From Cliona cf. orientalis (Eukaryota > Porifera > Demospongiae > Clionaida > Clionaidae): a stretch of DNA of 64,000 nt. Made by a program: the position numbers and the translations under genes. Each line of letters begins with the position of its first letter. Position 1 is the first letter of the stretch. Below the pieces are notes generated by a model, which ran no database searches, was not told the origin of the DNA, and saw only the letters and a list, made by a program, of their open reading frames with translations. The stretch is taken from NCBI GenBank assembly GCA_963930775.1, contig OZ005695.1, positions 5,828,001 to 5,892,000 on the forward strand, read 5' to 3'. Shown here piece after piece: positions 1-11,849 of this stretch.

Positions 1-46
1 TGAATTAGATTATTAAAGTTTTGTTTTTTTTTCAAGCAAGCCTACC

Positions 47-675
47 AGGAGCGCATGATAAATAATGAAGAGGAGGAGGGGAAGGGAAGGAGCGCGAAGC
101 GCCCACGCGAAAGATTAAAATTTCAAATTTTTCCCACGGTAGTCGCGTTACTAAGCTTAGAACAATAGCGCAACGCGCATGGCGCTAACCGGCCAGATGC
201 CAGACGAGTCAGCAATTTTTGCGTTGGACAATGGGCCACGAGAAGCTAGTCGCTGTGGACAAGACTGGCTTCGCGATCGCGAGCTATTAGTACTGTACAC
301 GTACCAAACGAGTTGATCCATGCCAAGATAAAGTAAGTACGTGTAATTGATAGACAGAAAGTACGTACTCGTCGAGTCCGATCTCGTTTTGGAGAGGGGG
401 TGTTAAATCAGAACGATCGGGGCATACTGCTACTTCTTTCGGTTTGCAGACGAGCTCCACAGAGTCTCCCAGGCATGACTAGCTTTCTCGTGTCCATTGT
501 AAAAATTGCTGACTAGTCTAGCATCTGGCCGGTTAGCGCCATGCGCGTTGCGCCATTGTTCTAAACTTAGTAACGCGACTACCGTGGGAAAAATTTGAAA
601 TTTTAATCTTTCGCGTGGGCGCTTCGCGCTCCTTCCCTCCCCCTCCTCCTCTTCATTATTTATCATGCGCTCCTG
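47..675. mobile_element. hAT-like non-autonomous element with ~220-bp terminal inverted repeats
   Basis: Bases about 47-265 are the near-perfect reverse complement of about 455-675; the ends read AGGAGCGC and GCGCTCCTG. The 8-bp sequence AGCCTACC lies at 39-46 and again at 676-683, which fits a hAT-type target duplication. There is no coding capacity; the open frame over 430-666 lies in the inverted repeat. It sits at the edge of an ACACTAAG-family copy. Confidence 0.75.
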
Positions 676-683
676 AGCCTACC

Positions 684-1975
684 CACTAAGCAGAAAAAAA
701 AATTGTCCGGAAACCACCATATAATCAAGCTGGATGCATACTAGAGCCATACAATGCAAGCAGGCAGCCTATACTTCAATTTTGATGAAAGTGGGTGAAG
801 GTCGTCACGTTTATGTACGCGCGTGGCCCCGCCCCTCACGTAGCGTGTGGGTAGAAAACATTGCAAATGCATGGCTTCCCTATACAAACATATGGGGAAA
901 CACTTAAAGTGTGACATCTTTAATTCTAAGGTGTGAATCAAAATTCCGCTTCCAAGAAATTTCCAGGTGCGATCCATTCTGCGGGCTCATATGAATAGTT
1001 TGTTGTGAATGGCTTCCTAGAGTCTCAAACATTATTTAATTAGATTAAATTCTTTTTTCAAGGAGACCACACACTAAGCAGAAAAAAAATTGTCCGAAAA
1101 CCACCACATAGTTGAGCTGTAGAGCCATACAATGCAAGCAGGCAGCCTATACATCAATTTTGACCAAAATGGGTAATGGTTGTCACGTTGATGAGTGTGC
1201 GTACGTGACCCCGCCCCTCACGTAGCGCATGGGCGGAAAACATTGCAAATTCATGGCTTCCTATACAAATATATGGCATAACTTCAAAGGGTCGTAACTT
1301 TAATTCTAAGGTGTGAATCAAATTCCCCAAGGTCACGAGCTATTCTGCATGCCCATATAAAAATTGTGACATAATATGCTTTATAAACCCCTAAGAATTT
1401 CTTCTTCCCTATTCCTTTTTCTTTTCAAGGAGACCACACACTAAGCAGAAAAAAAATTGTCTGGAAACCACCACATAGTTGATCTGGATACATAGTAGAG
1501 CCATACAATGCAAGCAGGCAGCCTATATATCAATTTTCACCAAAGTGGGTAATGGTCGTCACATTGATGTGTGCGCATGGGCGGAAAACATTGCAAATGC
1601 ATGGCTTCCTATACAAACATATGGGAATACTTTAAAGTGCCATAACTTTAATTCTAAGGCATGAATAAAAATTCCCCGCCATCAAATTTCGTGTTTGACC
1701 CATTCTGCGTGCCCGTGTAAAAATTATGTCCCCGAGTGCTCCCAGTTCCTCCACAAATTATTTCTTTTTTTTTTTCAAGCAGACCACACACTAAGAAAAA
1801 ATGTCCGGAAACCCCGGGCCCACATAGTCAAGCTGGATGCATAGTAGAGCCATACAATGCAAGCAGGCAGTCTATATACTCCAATTTAAAAATAACTGTC
1901 CAGAAAACACCAAGTACTGGTGAAATGCATAGGAGGACCATAAAAAGCAAGGAACTCCTAGTACGTAGAGCTTAG
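684..1975 (+). repeat. Head-to-tail array of ACACTAAG-family short elements
   Basis: About three and a half units of 340-390 bp start near 684, 1070, 1437 and 1787. Each begins CACTAAGCAGAAAAAA-ATTGTCC and runs through AGCCATACAATGCAAGCAGG, GTCGTCAC, GGCTTCC and CATTCTGCGTGCC to a T-rich end. Complete copies elsewhere end in TTTTTTCTACTTAGTGT, the reverse complement of the start, so the unit is a small TIR element. Open frames here are too short and degenerate to be genes. Confidence 0.8.
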
Positions 1976-2341
1976 AAAACTCACATACCTACCAACCATC
2001 CAGCTTTCTGCTTGATTTCAAGCAAAAATGGTACCCTTCCCTCACAAAAATCACTAAATCCCTCATTTTTTGTGAGAACCTGACCCATGTATGCTAATAC
2101 ATTTTGGAGAAGCTAGTAGCATTTTCAAGCAAAATGCCCCAAATCAAGCACATTTTATACAAATTTCAAGCACAAGACTATCCGCAGGTTGGCAGGTATG
2201 AACTCAGAGTATATGATCAGTATTGAGGTTCAGTACCAGTGGCCCCTGCAACACGTTACTTCCTACTAGTACTCAAGATCACCACAGCACACACACAAGG
2301 CTAGGGGAAAAGCACAAAACAATTTTAGTTATGTTTCTCAA

Positions 2342-3736
2342 CCTGTGTACCTGGTTTGTCTACTTTTGTTTCGTCTACTCTTTTTTCGTCTACTCTCATT
2401 TCGTCTACTCCTGTTATGTCTATAAAAATAATTAATACAGTGCAAAACAATAACAACATAATCAGTGTTCGAGAATGAAATGAATCAGAGTATAGTGTCC
2501 AAGTGTTTGACAGTTTAAAATCCAACCCATCTGTACAAGGCACCAAGGTACTCCATCAGAGTATAGTCTCCTTCGTCAAACTTCTCCTGTATCTTTCTTA
2601 TTCTTTCTTCTTTTCTCTTCCTGCTGACTCCTTTGCTTCTCAATGTTCCTCCTGAAGCGAGCTGCAGGATGCTGGCTTCCATGTTAGCCAGAGTTTTAAC
2701 TCTGCTGTGCCAACCTTCAAGGTTGTTATTTGTACGCGGTCCATCAATAAGGTGGACATTCCAATGACTTAGGCTAAAGTTGCCATTAAGCCATGTCCCC
2801 TCAAAATAATCAACAAAGTGATCATATGCTTGGCCACTAGGCATGCAATGCTTTAAACCATCCCAGGCCATTCTTACGTAACTAACAGGCACAAAAGGCA
2901 GTGAAATAACTTTTCTAAAAAACTTGTTATCCTCACTTTGTGGATGTCTATAGGCTGAAGCAAGGCCTAGATTCTGAACTTTACGCCAAATAGCTTGAGC
3001 AAAGTGATAGTAGCATCCCTTGAAAGCACAACTAGGGAAGCTAATCTGGACTGACTGGACTAGAGCAAGCTCATAGTCAGCTTTGACACATGCGGGCATT
3101 AGTGTGAAGCCATAGTTTTGCTTCTGATCTGGCTCTTGTCTTCATTTCCTGAACTACTTTCTTCACAGCCACCTCAACACAATCTGGTTCGTGGTCGTGG
3201 AGGTTGTTGACTGACATCACTTCATCTTCTTCACTGGTAACAGCTCTTCCTCTGCACAGTCTGTTGGTACACCTCCAGTAGGACTGCCCTTCTCTGCCTC
3301 GTCGGTTGAGGGTATACTGGTACCCATTGATGACAAGGGATCTTGCTCCTCGTTTGGTAGTGATAAACTCCACTTGTTGCTCCATGGTTGACTCAGTTAA
3401 ATTGAGAATGTGAAATGCATGCTTGTGATTGCTCACTTATATACAGAGCTAGTCTACTCAACACCCATCAATTGTGGGACATTTTAATTCATCAAAAGGT
3501 CATTCAAATACCTGCTATTAACCTTTGAACTTTCATTCTTTGTACCATAATCTATGGACAGCAGTACCACACAGCTACTATTTTAATCTTTGAACTGTCA
3601 TTTGAACATACTAAAACACTTTTTAAGTACCAAATTGAAGTATTTATACAATAGTAGACATAACAGGAGTAGACGAAAAAAGAGTAGACGGACCCAGTAG
3701 TAGACGAAACAAAAGTAGACGAACCAGGTATCAATC
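2342..3736 (-). mobile_element. Mutator-like (MULE) DNA transposon, internally deleted
   Basis: The ends carry matching inverted repeats built from a repeated CGTCTAC motif: about 2347-2421 on the left, and about 3650-3730 on the right reading GTAGACG. TTTCTCAA flanks the element at 2334-2341 and 3737-3744; the ninth base differs, so an original 9-bp duplication is likely. The flanks outside rejoin into sequence related to the 15.5-15.7 kb region, where no MULE is present. The inside encodes FLYWCH and MULE transposase pieces on the minus strand. Confidence 0.75.
2515..3385 (-). pseudogene. FLYWCH zinc finger plus MULE transposase remnant
   Basis: From the ATG at 3385 the first ~100 residues look like a FLYWCH zinc finger: YWRC, then LCRGRA, then HDHEPDC. 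A second frame, from about 3099 to 2515, matches the C-terminal half of MULE transposases (DYELALVQS, KGCYYHF, NNNLEGWH). The two frames overlap around 3077-3099 and do not read through. The middle of a normal transposase (first catalytic Asp and its surroundings, roughly 150 residues) is absent, so the copy cannot encode an active enzyme. Residue matches are from memory of the families. Confidence 0.8.
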
Positions 3737-3899
3737 TTTCTCAATTCTATATACTTTCCCACACACCCTACATGCAAAATTTAAACCTATAGCTATAATA
3801 CGCCACCTACCTCTCAGCAAAAACGGGAGAGCTACTGTTGTGGCTGATTCTTCATCCATTCAGCAAGCCTCTGGATATAATACCAGCTGCATGGTAGCC

Positions 3900-6030
3900 C
3901 ATGCATGTACTGGCCTAGCAATTTTCTAAATAACGCACACCGGGACTCAAAACATTGCAAGTACATGACTTCCCTATACAAACACATGGGAGAACTTCAA
4001 AGGACCGTAACTCTAATTCTAAGGCATGGATCAAAATTTTTTCATGTCAAATCTCGTTTTTCGACCCATTCTGCGTGCCCGTGTAAAAATTACATTCCCA
4101 AATGCTCCCAATCCCTCCATGAATTAATTTATTCTTTTTTTTAAGGAGACCAGAACACTAAGCAGAAAAAAGAAATTGTCCGGAAACAGCCACATAGTCA
4201 AGCTGAATATGCTTAGTAGAGCCATACAATGCAAGCAGACAGCTTATTCCAATTTTGACCAAATTGGGTAAAGGTCGTCACATCTCTGTGCGCGCGTGGC
4301 CCCGCCCCTCAGGCGTGAATCAAAATTTTCTCATGTCAAATCTTGTGTTTCGACCCATTCTGCGTGCCGGTATAAAAATTATCTCCCAAAGTGCTCCCAA
4401 TTCCCCTAAACATTTTTCGCACAGGAAATGGTTTTTTTTTTCTACTTAGTGTTTAACTACTTAGTGTTTTAGTGTTTAATTTCTACTTCAAGGAGACCAC
4501 ACACTAAGCAGGAAAAAAAATTGTCCAGAAACACCCACATAGTCGAGCTGGACGCATAGTAGAGCCATACAATACAAGCAGACAGCTAATGCATCAATTT
4601 TAAGGTTACGGGATAGTATTCGACGCGCAATTTATAAATGATTGCGCACGGACACAATTCACGTATGTTTTAATGCGGTTTAGTCAGAAACGCGAACGAA
4701 CGTCGACCATTTCCAGAAGTAAACAAAAGTCCGAATTTCTGCGTCAAGTTTTGAAGACCAGAGACTCGAACGAACTGACTTTGCTGTCGTTCACGATAGT
4801 CCATCGATCGGAGCAGGGCCAAGTATAGCGCTTTTTTGAAAGCTCTAAGATGGTGAGTCGTCAGACAAGGTTTTGTCCTGGAGGGCCGCCATTAAGCGAG
4901 TCACATGGCAGCTGAGCAGTAAGTTTTTATGTTCGCTTTCTGTTCATGTAACTCGATAGAGTTCAAACGCTATACTTGGCACTGTAGAGACTCGTAAGCT
5001 ATCGTTTCGTTTGTATATCATTACACAGAGGCTGTTTACCTTGGCAAAAATTGACGCAGAAAATTGCAAAACTTACCCGCGCTTGCAGACAGACAGTGGC
5101 AGGTTTGCTTTTCGTTTTTGTGGACCACGGGGCAGCCATCAGGAGAGCTACTTACCTGTGCCTTGACTGTGCAAAGAACGTGGACAAAAACTGGAATATA
5201 ACTGTCTCATTATTATTATTCATGTGAACTTTGACCATGCGTGGGCGGAACACTATCCCGTACGTAACCTTAACCAATGTGGGTAAAGGTCGTCACGTCA
5301 CTGTGCGCGCGTGGCCCTGCCCCTCACGTAGCGCGTGGGCGGAAAACATTGCAAATGCATGGCTTCCCTATATAAATTAATATATGGGAATACTTTAAAG
5401 TGCCATAACTTTTAATTCTAAGGTGTGAATCAAAATTCCCTGCCATCTATTTTTGTATTTTGATCGACCCATTCTGCGTGCCCATGTAAAAATTACATCC
5501 CCAAGTGTTCCTAGTTCCCCCACAAATTATTCTTTTTTTTTCTACTTAGTGTGTAACTTAGTGTTTAACTACTTAGTTGTTAATTAATAAGAAGTGGACC
5601 TACTAAGCAGAAAAAAAACAATTGTCCGGAAAACACCACAAAGTGCTGGTGGAATGCATGGAGAGCCATTAAGTGCAAGAAAACTCTTAGTAGAACCTTA
5701 TCACGCAAGAAAACTCAGAGTAGAGCCATATAATGCAAGCAGGAGCAATATAAACGTTGTTCGGTAAAGGGTCGTCAACCTACCCTGTGCACCCGTAAAT
5801 TTTTTTATGGGTAAACATTGCAAGTGCATGGCTTCCTATACAAACATATGGGAACCTTTAATGAACCATAACTTTAATTCTAAGGCGTGAATCAAAATTT
5901 CGTCTGGTCAAACCTATTATTTTGACCCATTCTGCATGCCCATGTAAAAATTATGTCCCCCAAATCCCTCACAAATTACATTATGAAACTTTTTTGTTTT
6001 TTTCTACTTAGTGTATAATTAGTGTATAAT
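3900..6030 (+). repeat. Second cluster of ACACTAAG-family elements
   Basis: Partial and complete copies lie at about 3945-4140, 4150-4440, 4497-5600 (split by a TTAA element) and 5605-6030. Junctions such as 4430-4520 and 5528-5612 show a right end (CTACTTAGTGT) followed by a left end (CACTAAGCAG), so unit ends can be placed. No gene is supported in this stretch. Confidence 0.75.
4604..5269. mobile_element. TTAA-flanked element, GGTTACGGG family (copy A)
   Basis: Ends are GGTTACGGGATAG and the reverse complement, with TTAA on both sides (4600-4603 and 5270-5273). It interrupts an ACACTAAG-family unit at the point where other copies read CAATTTTGACC, so the insertion is cleanly resolved. At 666 bp it has no transposase and is a non-autonomous element of the piggyBac or Kolobok type; the superfamily is inferred from the TTAA duplication only. 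Related copies lie at 13359-14312 and 26344-40585. Confidence 0.8.
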
Positions 6031-6059
6031 TATTTGTGCGTGATCTTGCATGGTAACAA

Positions 6060-7165
6060 CTTAATGCGCATGCTCAGATACCACGTGGTAGATAACGTGA
6101 CAGGTAAAGGTCGTCATCAACGCAGATTGAAGGTCAGATCCACGGAATCGTGGCAGTGCAGTGTGGCTCGAGCTCAAGGGCCTTAGGCAGATACAAATCT
6201 GCGTCGTGGAGCCTGCTATCGGATAATTTTCGACCTTATTCATCTTGAGTTGTAACCATGGCAGTGGCAATCATTCACGGTTGGCACTATTTTCAGTTGT
6301 ACTGTAGCTACAGGTAGAGCTGTACCTTTCTCCAGCTTTACCGTATTCAAGCATATCAAGAATCATACCATGACCGAACTGAGAGCCTGGCTGCTCCAAT
6401 TCGGTCATTAATTTTGGTTGTGCATAGCCTGGCCAGTTAGTGACTCAAAGCTTTTAATAACACGTCGATAATACCCTTTACAAATAAAAACCCTGGAGTA
6501 CAGCTGATGCCACGAGCGAAGGCTTGCCCCGCCTGATGATATCATCTTCCTAGTAATAGAGCGACTTCTAGCAATGATTGAGATCAAGTTGCTGTCACAA
6601 TCAGTGTACATTGACTCACTCAATAATTTTGCATACAATTTGGCACATGATAAGCACCCAGTACACCAGCACCTAGGCTAATAAGGCTAGTTAAAAATTG
6701 TGCCACGATAGAGCACCCATGGGTCACTACAGTAATTAACCCAAACACTTCGTTTATTAGAGTTTTGGGCGTTTTATAGGGTTCTTTGTGGTATTTTCAA
6801 GGTTTTTACCATCGCTGAAAATGCTTTGTTCAAGAGTTCTGGCGTCATTTGCTGGTCACTGCCGCCTTCCTTGCTCCCTGGTAAGCTTTCAATGGACAAA
6901 TGAGACAGCGATGGCTTCTTTTCAACTCAAAAAGTATGTGGTTACTCTGGTCATAAATCCAGTAACAACTGATTCATCACTGATCGTAGCACACTAGCAA
7001 ATAAGCTTTTTGGCTATCTGTGCATGCTGTCAGCTCAATAGACTACCATGAAGCCTTCTTTCTCCATTTCCCAAACACCAAGATGGGCCAGTTCAGCTAG
7101 TATCCATTCTCATTGCTGGGCTAGCACTAATTGCACCATGCTTCAGTAAGAGTGTGGTTAGGAAA
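6060..7165. other. Non-coding stretch with dispersed repeats
   Basis: No gene was recognised. Bases about 6225-6400 resemble 42095-42275 (CATCTTGAGTTG, CCATGGCAGTGGCAA, ATACCATGACC). Bases about 6780-6920 resemble 51605-51765 and, inverted, 58655-58760. These are dispersed repeats, not exons. Confidence 0.6.
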
Positions 7166-7170
7166 ATAAT

Positions 7171-7362
7171 ATCGTAAATCGCAACTATTTCATTAATTGT
7201 TAAAATATTTTCGGACAGCCTGCCTTATGCGAAAATTAAACACACAAAATATATGCACAATATTAACGATAATGCAGTACAGGGTCATTTGTCCGAAAAT
7301 TATTGAATACGAAATTTTATCACACAAAATATTTTGGATATGAAATATTCGCGATTTACTAT
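7171..7362. mobile_element. Short TIR element with AATCGCGAATATTTCG-type ends
   Basis: The left end reads TCGTAAATCGCAACTATTTC and the right end is its diverged reverse complement (GAAATATTCGCGATTTAC). Relatives or fragments are at 14553-14675, 43833-43870 and 62545-62600. It is non-coding and lies upstream of the first SUN exon seen. Confidence 0.5.
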
Positions 7363-7606
7363 ATTTGCACCCTAGTAAGTTAAAATGTGAAAGATCTTTG
7401 AAACCAAGAGCATAGCGCTGCCCCTCGATTACAATACCATAGTTATTATAGCACATGTACATACGCAAGTTAACCCCTGGAGCCTTCCCCCACTCCTGAT
7501 GATGTTTTTATTTATTGCTCAGTAAAAATTATTTGCATTAGTCAAAATAAAATAATATTATTCTTTGGAATTCTTTAGTGGTTGTGTATGCATATTGTAC
7601 ATGCAG

Positions 7607-10600
7607 GACATTCGCCAGATGATAGACCTATCACTGGCAAAATACAGTGCTGACAGAATAGGGAAGTTTGATTTTGCTCTGGAGAATTCTGGTGGTTCTG
7701 TTCTCTTGGATATGTGTTCCAAGACATACACTCCAAGTCTTGCTACTGTTTCATTGTTTGGATTTTCACTTTGGCACGTCGCTACTACTCCCAAAGTTAT
7801 TATTCAGGTACTATTGCATGTCTTATCTACTATATCTGTGCATACAATCAGTACAATCCATACACAGTTTTATTCTGGATTCCTTCCCTCTCATGGATAC
7901 CATGTATTTTTACACTATTAGGTGCACTTTGCTTATAATAAGCACATGCCATTTGCAGGCTCACTATTAGTTGCATTACGTGTGTAAGCACATGTATGAA
8001 CCTTAACCTCAATATCTGCGTGCTTGCTTGTTAGCCCAGGGTTCCAGTCTTGTCGAAATCATGATCGCTATTTTAACTTCTCAGGTTTTGTGGAATGCAG
8101 CAACGTGAAAGATCATGTGACAGATCGAGCGATTGGCCACGCCCAAGTACTATAGTACTGCAAGTGCTAATCTCAGGCTTTCTTTCCTGTGGAAATGCCT
8201 ATACTTTTTTATATTGCCTGCCTTCGTGAGTCAGAAATAAGCTGCTGCTTTTGTTTATCGCCTCCCATGTACTAGCTATTCCAATTTCTAAACTTTGAGA
8301 GCTTTCCCACAAAATTTTAATTATCATAGAATCCCGAAATTACACCCCCCCTCGCACATAAGCCTGCCCTGCACTTTTAGCTCAAGTTCCTGCATAGGTA
8401 CTTTTGTCTCGCATATAAGCTCCCCCTGCCCTTCCCTGACTGTAAAATGTAGAGTCCATAAGCCAATAAAAACAGTAGCTTACAGCTAACAAACTGTAGC
8501 TACATGTATTTGTGTAATAATAGTGCCTTACTTCATTGTTTTTCTCAAGTTTGCCCATCAAACAGCCCGAGAAAGCACGGAGATCAAGCTCCCACATGGC
8601 ATTCGACTGTTGGTAATGGTTGTTACACGGAAATGTAACAATGGCCCTCTCTCCGCTTTTGCCCAGTGATAGCATGCACAAAAGAGGGGCATAATCGTGG
8701 GATTCTACGGTAGTAACATTAGCTAATACTGTGATTCTTCCACCGTAACCCTTGTGCATGTGCCGAGGGTTAATAAACTACGATTAGATCTAGAAAAGTG
8801 GAAGCAGAAAATGCTGATTTCCAGATAAACAGCGATATCTGTTGTTATTGTTGCAATACCTATAATATGGTTCCCAATCCATCCCCCCCTCCCCCCAAAT
8901 AAATCCCTTAATTTGATCATACTTCATGTGTTTGTCACTTTTAATGGCAGCCACAAGTATATCCTGGTGATTGTTGGGCTTTTGAGGGCAGCACAGGATA
9001 TGCCACCATTAAGGTTTGTTACTGTGCAGTGGGTGTGTGAAGCATGTCATGATCTAGTATGTTCACTACAGCTCAAGGATACTGTACTAATAACTGGTGC
9101 TACCATTGAGCATATTCCAAAAGAGTTGTCTCCGAATGGAAGTCTTGACAGTGCTCCAAAGGATATCATGCTTATGGTGAGTGTATCAACTTGTCTTGAT
9201 TGTTACACTACATAGCATGTTCAATCAGAACTACGTGTACACATACACAGGATATAAATTATGCACAGGATTTTTCAGTTGGAGGGCATGGTTGGATGGT
9301 GCATGTATGCGTGGATAATTAGTCACTGCATATTACAAAACAAATAACAAATGTTGTAGAATCCACATTCAGTCAGTGAAAATGGCAAGATCTTGCTTGT
9401 TCCTGTTGTTTTCAACATTTTTTTTTTTTTTTTTTTCTGCTGTGCAACAATCGGTGTTATTAGAGTAATATGTATGAGCATTTGCTGGTAATAATACAGC
9501 ATCAGTGTAAACCTCAAAATTCCGTACTATAGGGCCTTGAGTCACTGGAAGATGATGGAGAACAGTTGGGCATGTTTGAATATTCACTTGATGGAAATGT
9601 TATCCAGCAGTTTGAAGTTAACGTTCAGGTAATACTAATGTTAATTACATCAGGGGCAGCACACAATTTTTTTAAGTGATACGGCATGTTAGAATAACAT
9701 TACATGCATCTAAGGCCAAAAAATGTCATACACATAGAGCTAGCTTGTATCAGTGTGCAAGTGTTGAGGTTGATTGTATGCTAGCTATAGCTATAAGATC
9801 ATCTAATAATAATATATTATTATAGGAGATAGTGTAGGAGTACACAGTTTGATTTTGTTCAGACATTTTCAGATTCTATACTATAGCTTAGTACTGTCAT
9901 TGCATGTGCAGCCTATGGATATGCTCTGCTGTATACATAGTAGTACAGATTGACTTGAGATTCCCCCTCCATCATGGAAGATAGTGCCGGTGGTCTTCGA
10001 GCTCTTGTAACGAAAATGAATGAAGAAATAACTTTGGATTACGATAGTTTAGCTAAACTACAATAACTTTAGCTATATATTTCGTGGTTCAAAAGCCTTC
10101 GCACTGGCTTTGTTGACACGTAGCATCGACTGCAGTTGACCAGCTGTTTTGTCAGCCATATTGGAGTTTTCATGTACAAAATCCCTATAGTGTAAATGTA
10201 ACTTCCACATTCACTTCCGCATGGGCAAGACAATTGGGGTCTTCATGCAGACTGTAATTTGGTAGCAGTAACTACTGACCTTTTAGCATGCCAATTTTGG
10301 GTTGAAATGATTTTGCTATGGTAACTGCTTCCAAAGGATAATAGCACAAAATAATAAATTTAATTTAATAGCATGCATATGGTGCTATGACTGCTATTTG
10401 CTAAATACTCTTGACCCGGTATAATATTATAATGGAACATTGCTAGGTATAGACATATCCATGCCATCCTCCCATTCCTCACTACTTGCCATTGTGAGCA
10501 CCTAATTATTATTAACATGCTTGCCATGGTTAGAGGAAGTTACCATTGTCTCTTCTTGCAGAATTCAAAAGCTTTCCAGTTTGTGCAGTTTCGTTTTCTG

Positions 10601-10666
10601 TCTAATCATGGTCATCCTGAGTATACATGTGTGTATAGAGTACGTGTACATGGACAGTACATATAA
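7607..10666 (+). CDS. SUN-domain protein, C-terminal five exons
   Basis: SUN proteins sit in the inner nuclear membrane and bind KASH peptides of the outer membrane to form the LINC bridge. Exons: 7607-7807, 8951-9013, 9072-9176, 9533-9628 and 10562-10666 (stop), all phase 0 with GT-AG junctions, together 189 residues covering the whole SUN domain. The order is family-like: ADRIGKFDFALEN, then the KASH-lid region (MCSKTYTPS, FGFSLW), PGDCWAFEGS, TIEHIPKELSP, SAPKD, GLESLEDDG, and the end NHGHPEYTCVYRVRVHG. The cysteine used for KASH disulfides (MCSKT) and the pair in GDCWAF and EYTCVY are conserved. A splice acceptor precedes 7607, so membrane and coiled-coil exons must lie upstream; none was found to position 1. 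SUN1/2-type versus SUN3/SPAG4-type cannot be decided. Confidence 0.93.
8329..8712. mobile_element. Mariner-type short element in SUN intron, CCGTAGAATCCCGCG family, degraded
   Basis: The left end reads AGAATCCCGAAATTAC and the right end GGGATTCTACGGTA; interior matches the better copy at 21667-22021 (TTTTAGCTCAAGTTCCTGCA). It lies in the 1.1-kb intron between the first two SUN exons seen. Non-coding. Confidence 0.65.
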
Positions 10667-10710
10667 ACAGTTACAGGTATAATATTCCATTTGTAACTGT
10701 AGCTTGTAAT

Positions 10711-10716
10711 AATAAA
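10711..10716 (+). terminator. Probable poly(A) signal of the SUN gene
   Basis: AATAAA lies 45 bases after the stop codon at 10664-10666, in an AT-rich stretch, the usual position for cleavage and polyadenylation. No transcript evidence is available. Confidence 0.5.
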
Positions 10717-10719
10717 ATA

Positions 10720-11820
10720 TTAGTTATTTTTGTTAGTGGCTGCTTGCATATTATTTGCTCCTCTTTGTCTTGCTATACTTTGGATATGCAATAATTTCAG
10801 ATATAAGGCTATAATAATTATGACCTGTTGCAGAATTCTAGTTCATGCATAACAATGGCTACAAAACATTGTCAAAATTAATCTTCAGATATGATACACA
10901 CTTTCGTTACTTCTTGGATATCAGCCCATGGCTTCACAGAACAGATCATTTTGATGCAAACCTGTCCCATGCATGTCAACAAAATTTTAACGAGGTCATA
11001 TATTAATAATAATATACCAGTATCATCGGGCCCCGGTTGTGGGTCCAGGGGAAATTCACTTGGTTTATTTGAACATTCTGACCCCTCATCTACTTGCACA
11101 ACTAGGGACACACGTGAGTGCAGGAATTTCCTCGCTCAGCCCACAAGCCACAGTAGCATTCTCAGAGCCTGGTCAGCACATGAGAAGAGTGTGACATGCA
11201 AGCAATACTGACATCAGATGGTGTTTAAATTATGGCATTTGTAGATCTAATTAGACACCTCCAGAGAGCCACTAGTTCAGACTTTAAGTTCATAAGTTTT
11301 GTTTTGGCCAGAAAACTCCTTTAGACATCTCTTATGTTTGTGAAGAAGCTAACAAAAGGGACTACAGGAGATGCGAGAACACTGCTAACCCAGAAGTGGG
11401 CGTGATCAACGGAAATTTTCCACAACATTAAATTCGCCCCTGCATCACCCCACCCCCAGTCAACTCGAGAGATTTTTTATTAATTTTTATAATTATAACA
11501 TGGGCCTGGTGCACCACGTTGCTATAATCAGAATTTATAAGACTAGGGATGGCCCAGATACTCCCATATTATAACAGTTATTAGGGTGCTTGTCCTTGTG
11601 CATCACAGCATGTTAGGCATTTCTAGACTTCTTCATGCAACCACAAGAATGTGTAATTACAACTAAAATAATAATATTTATAATAGATGGCAGAAGTAAA
11701 GTGTATCCATATAATAAAGTAAAATTGAAATAATAATATTATGTGTGTGTTATGTTCTATTATTAGTGATTATAGGTGTTTCCAGTGATGATATGGCTTG
11801 TATAATAATACCGTACAGTC
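10720..11820. other. Intergenic stretch with no recognised gene
   Basis: AT-rich sequence downstream of the SUN gene. The open frame at 10891-11211 has an antisense partner and no recognisable motif. I see neither repeat ends nor exons I would defend. Confidence 0.5.
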
Positions 11821-11849
11821 ATCGTAATGCTGTGTTGTCAGCTGCAGTG

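Noticed and set aside
6788-6997. Possible 5' exon of the SUN gene
   Set aside because: The same sequence recurs at 51.6 kb and inverted at 58.7 kb, so it is a dispersed repeat.
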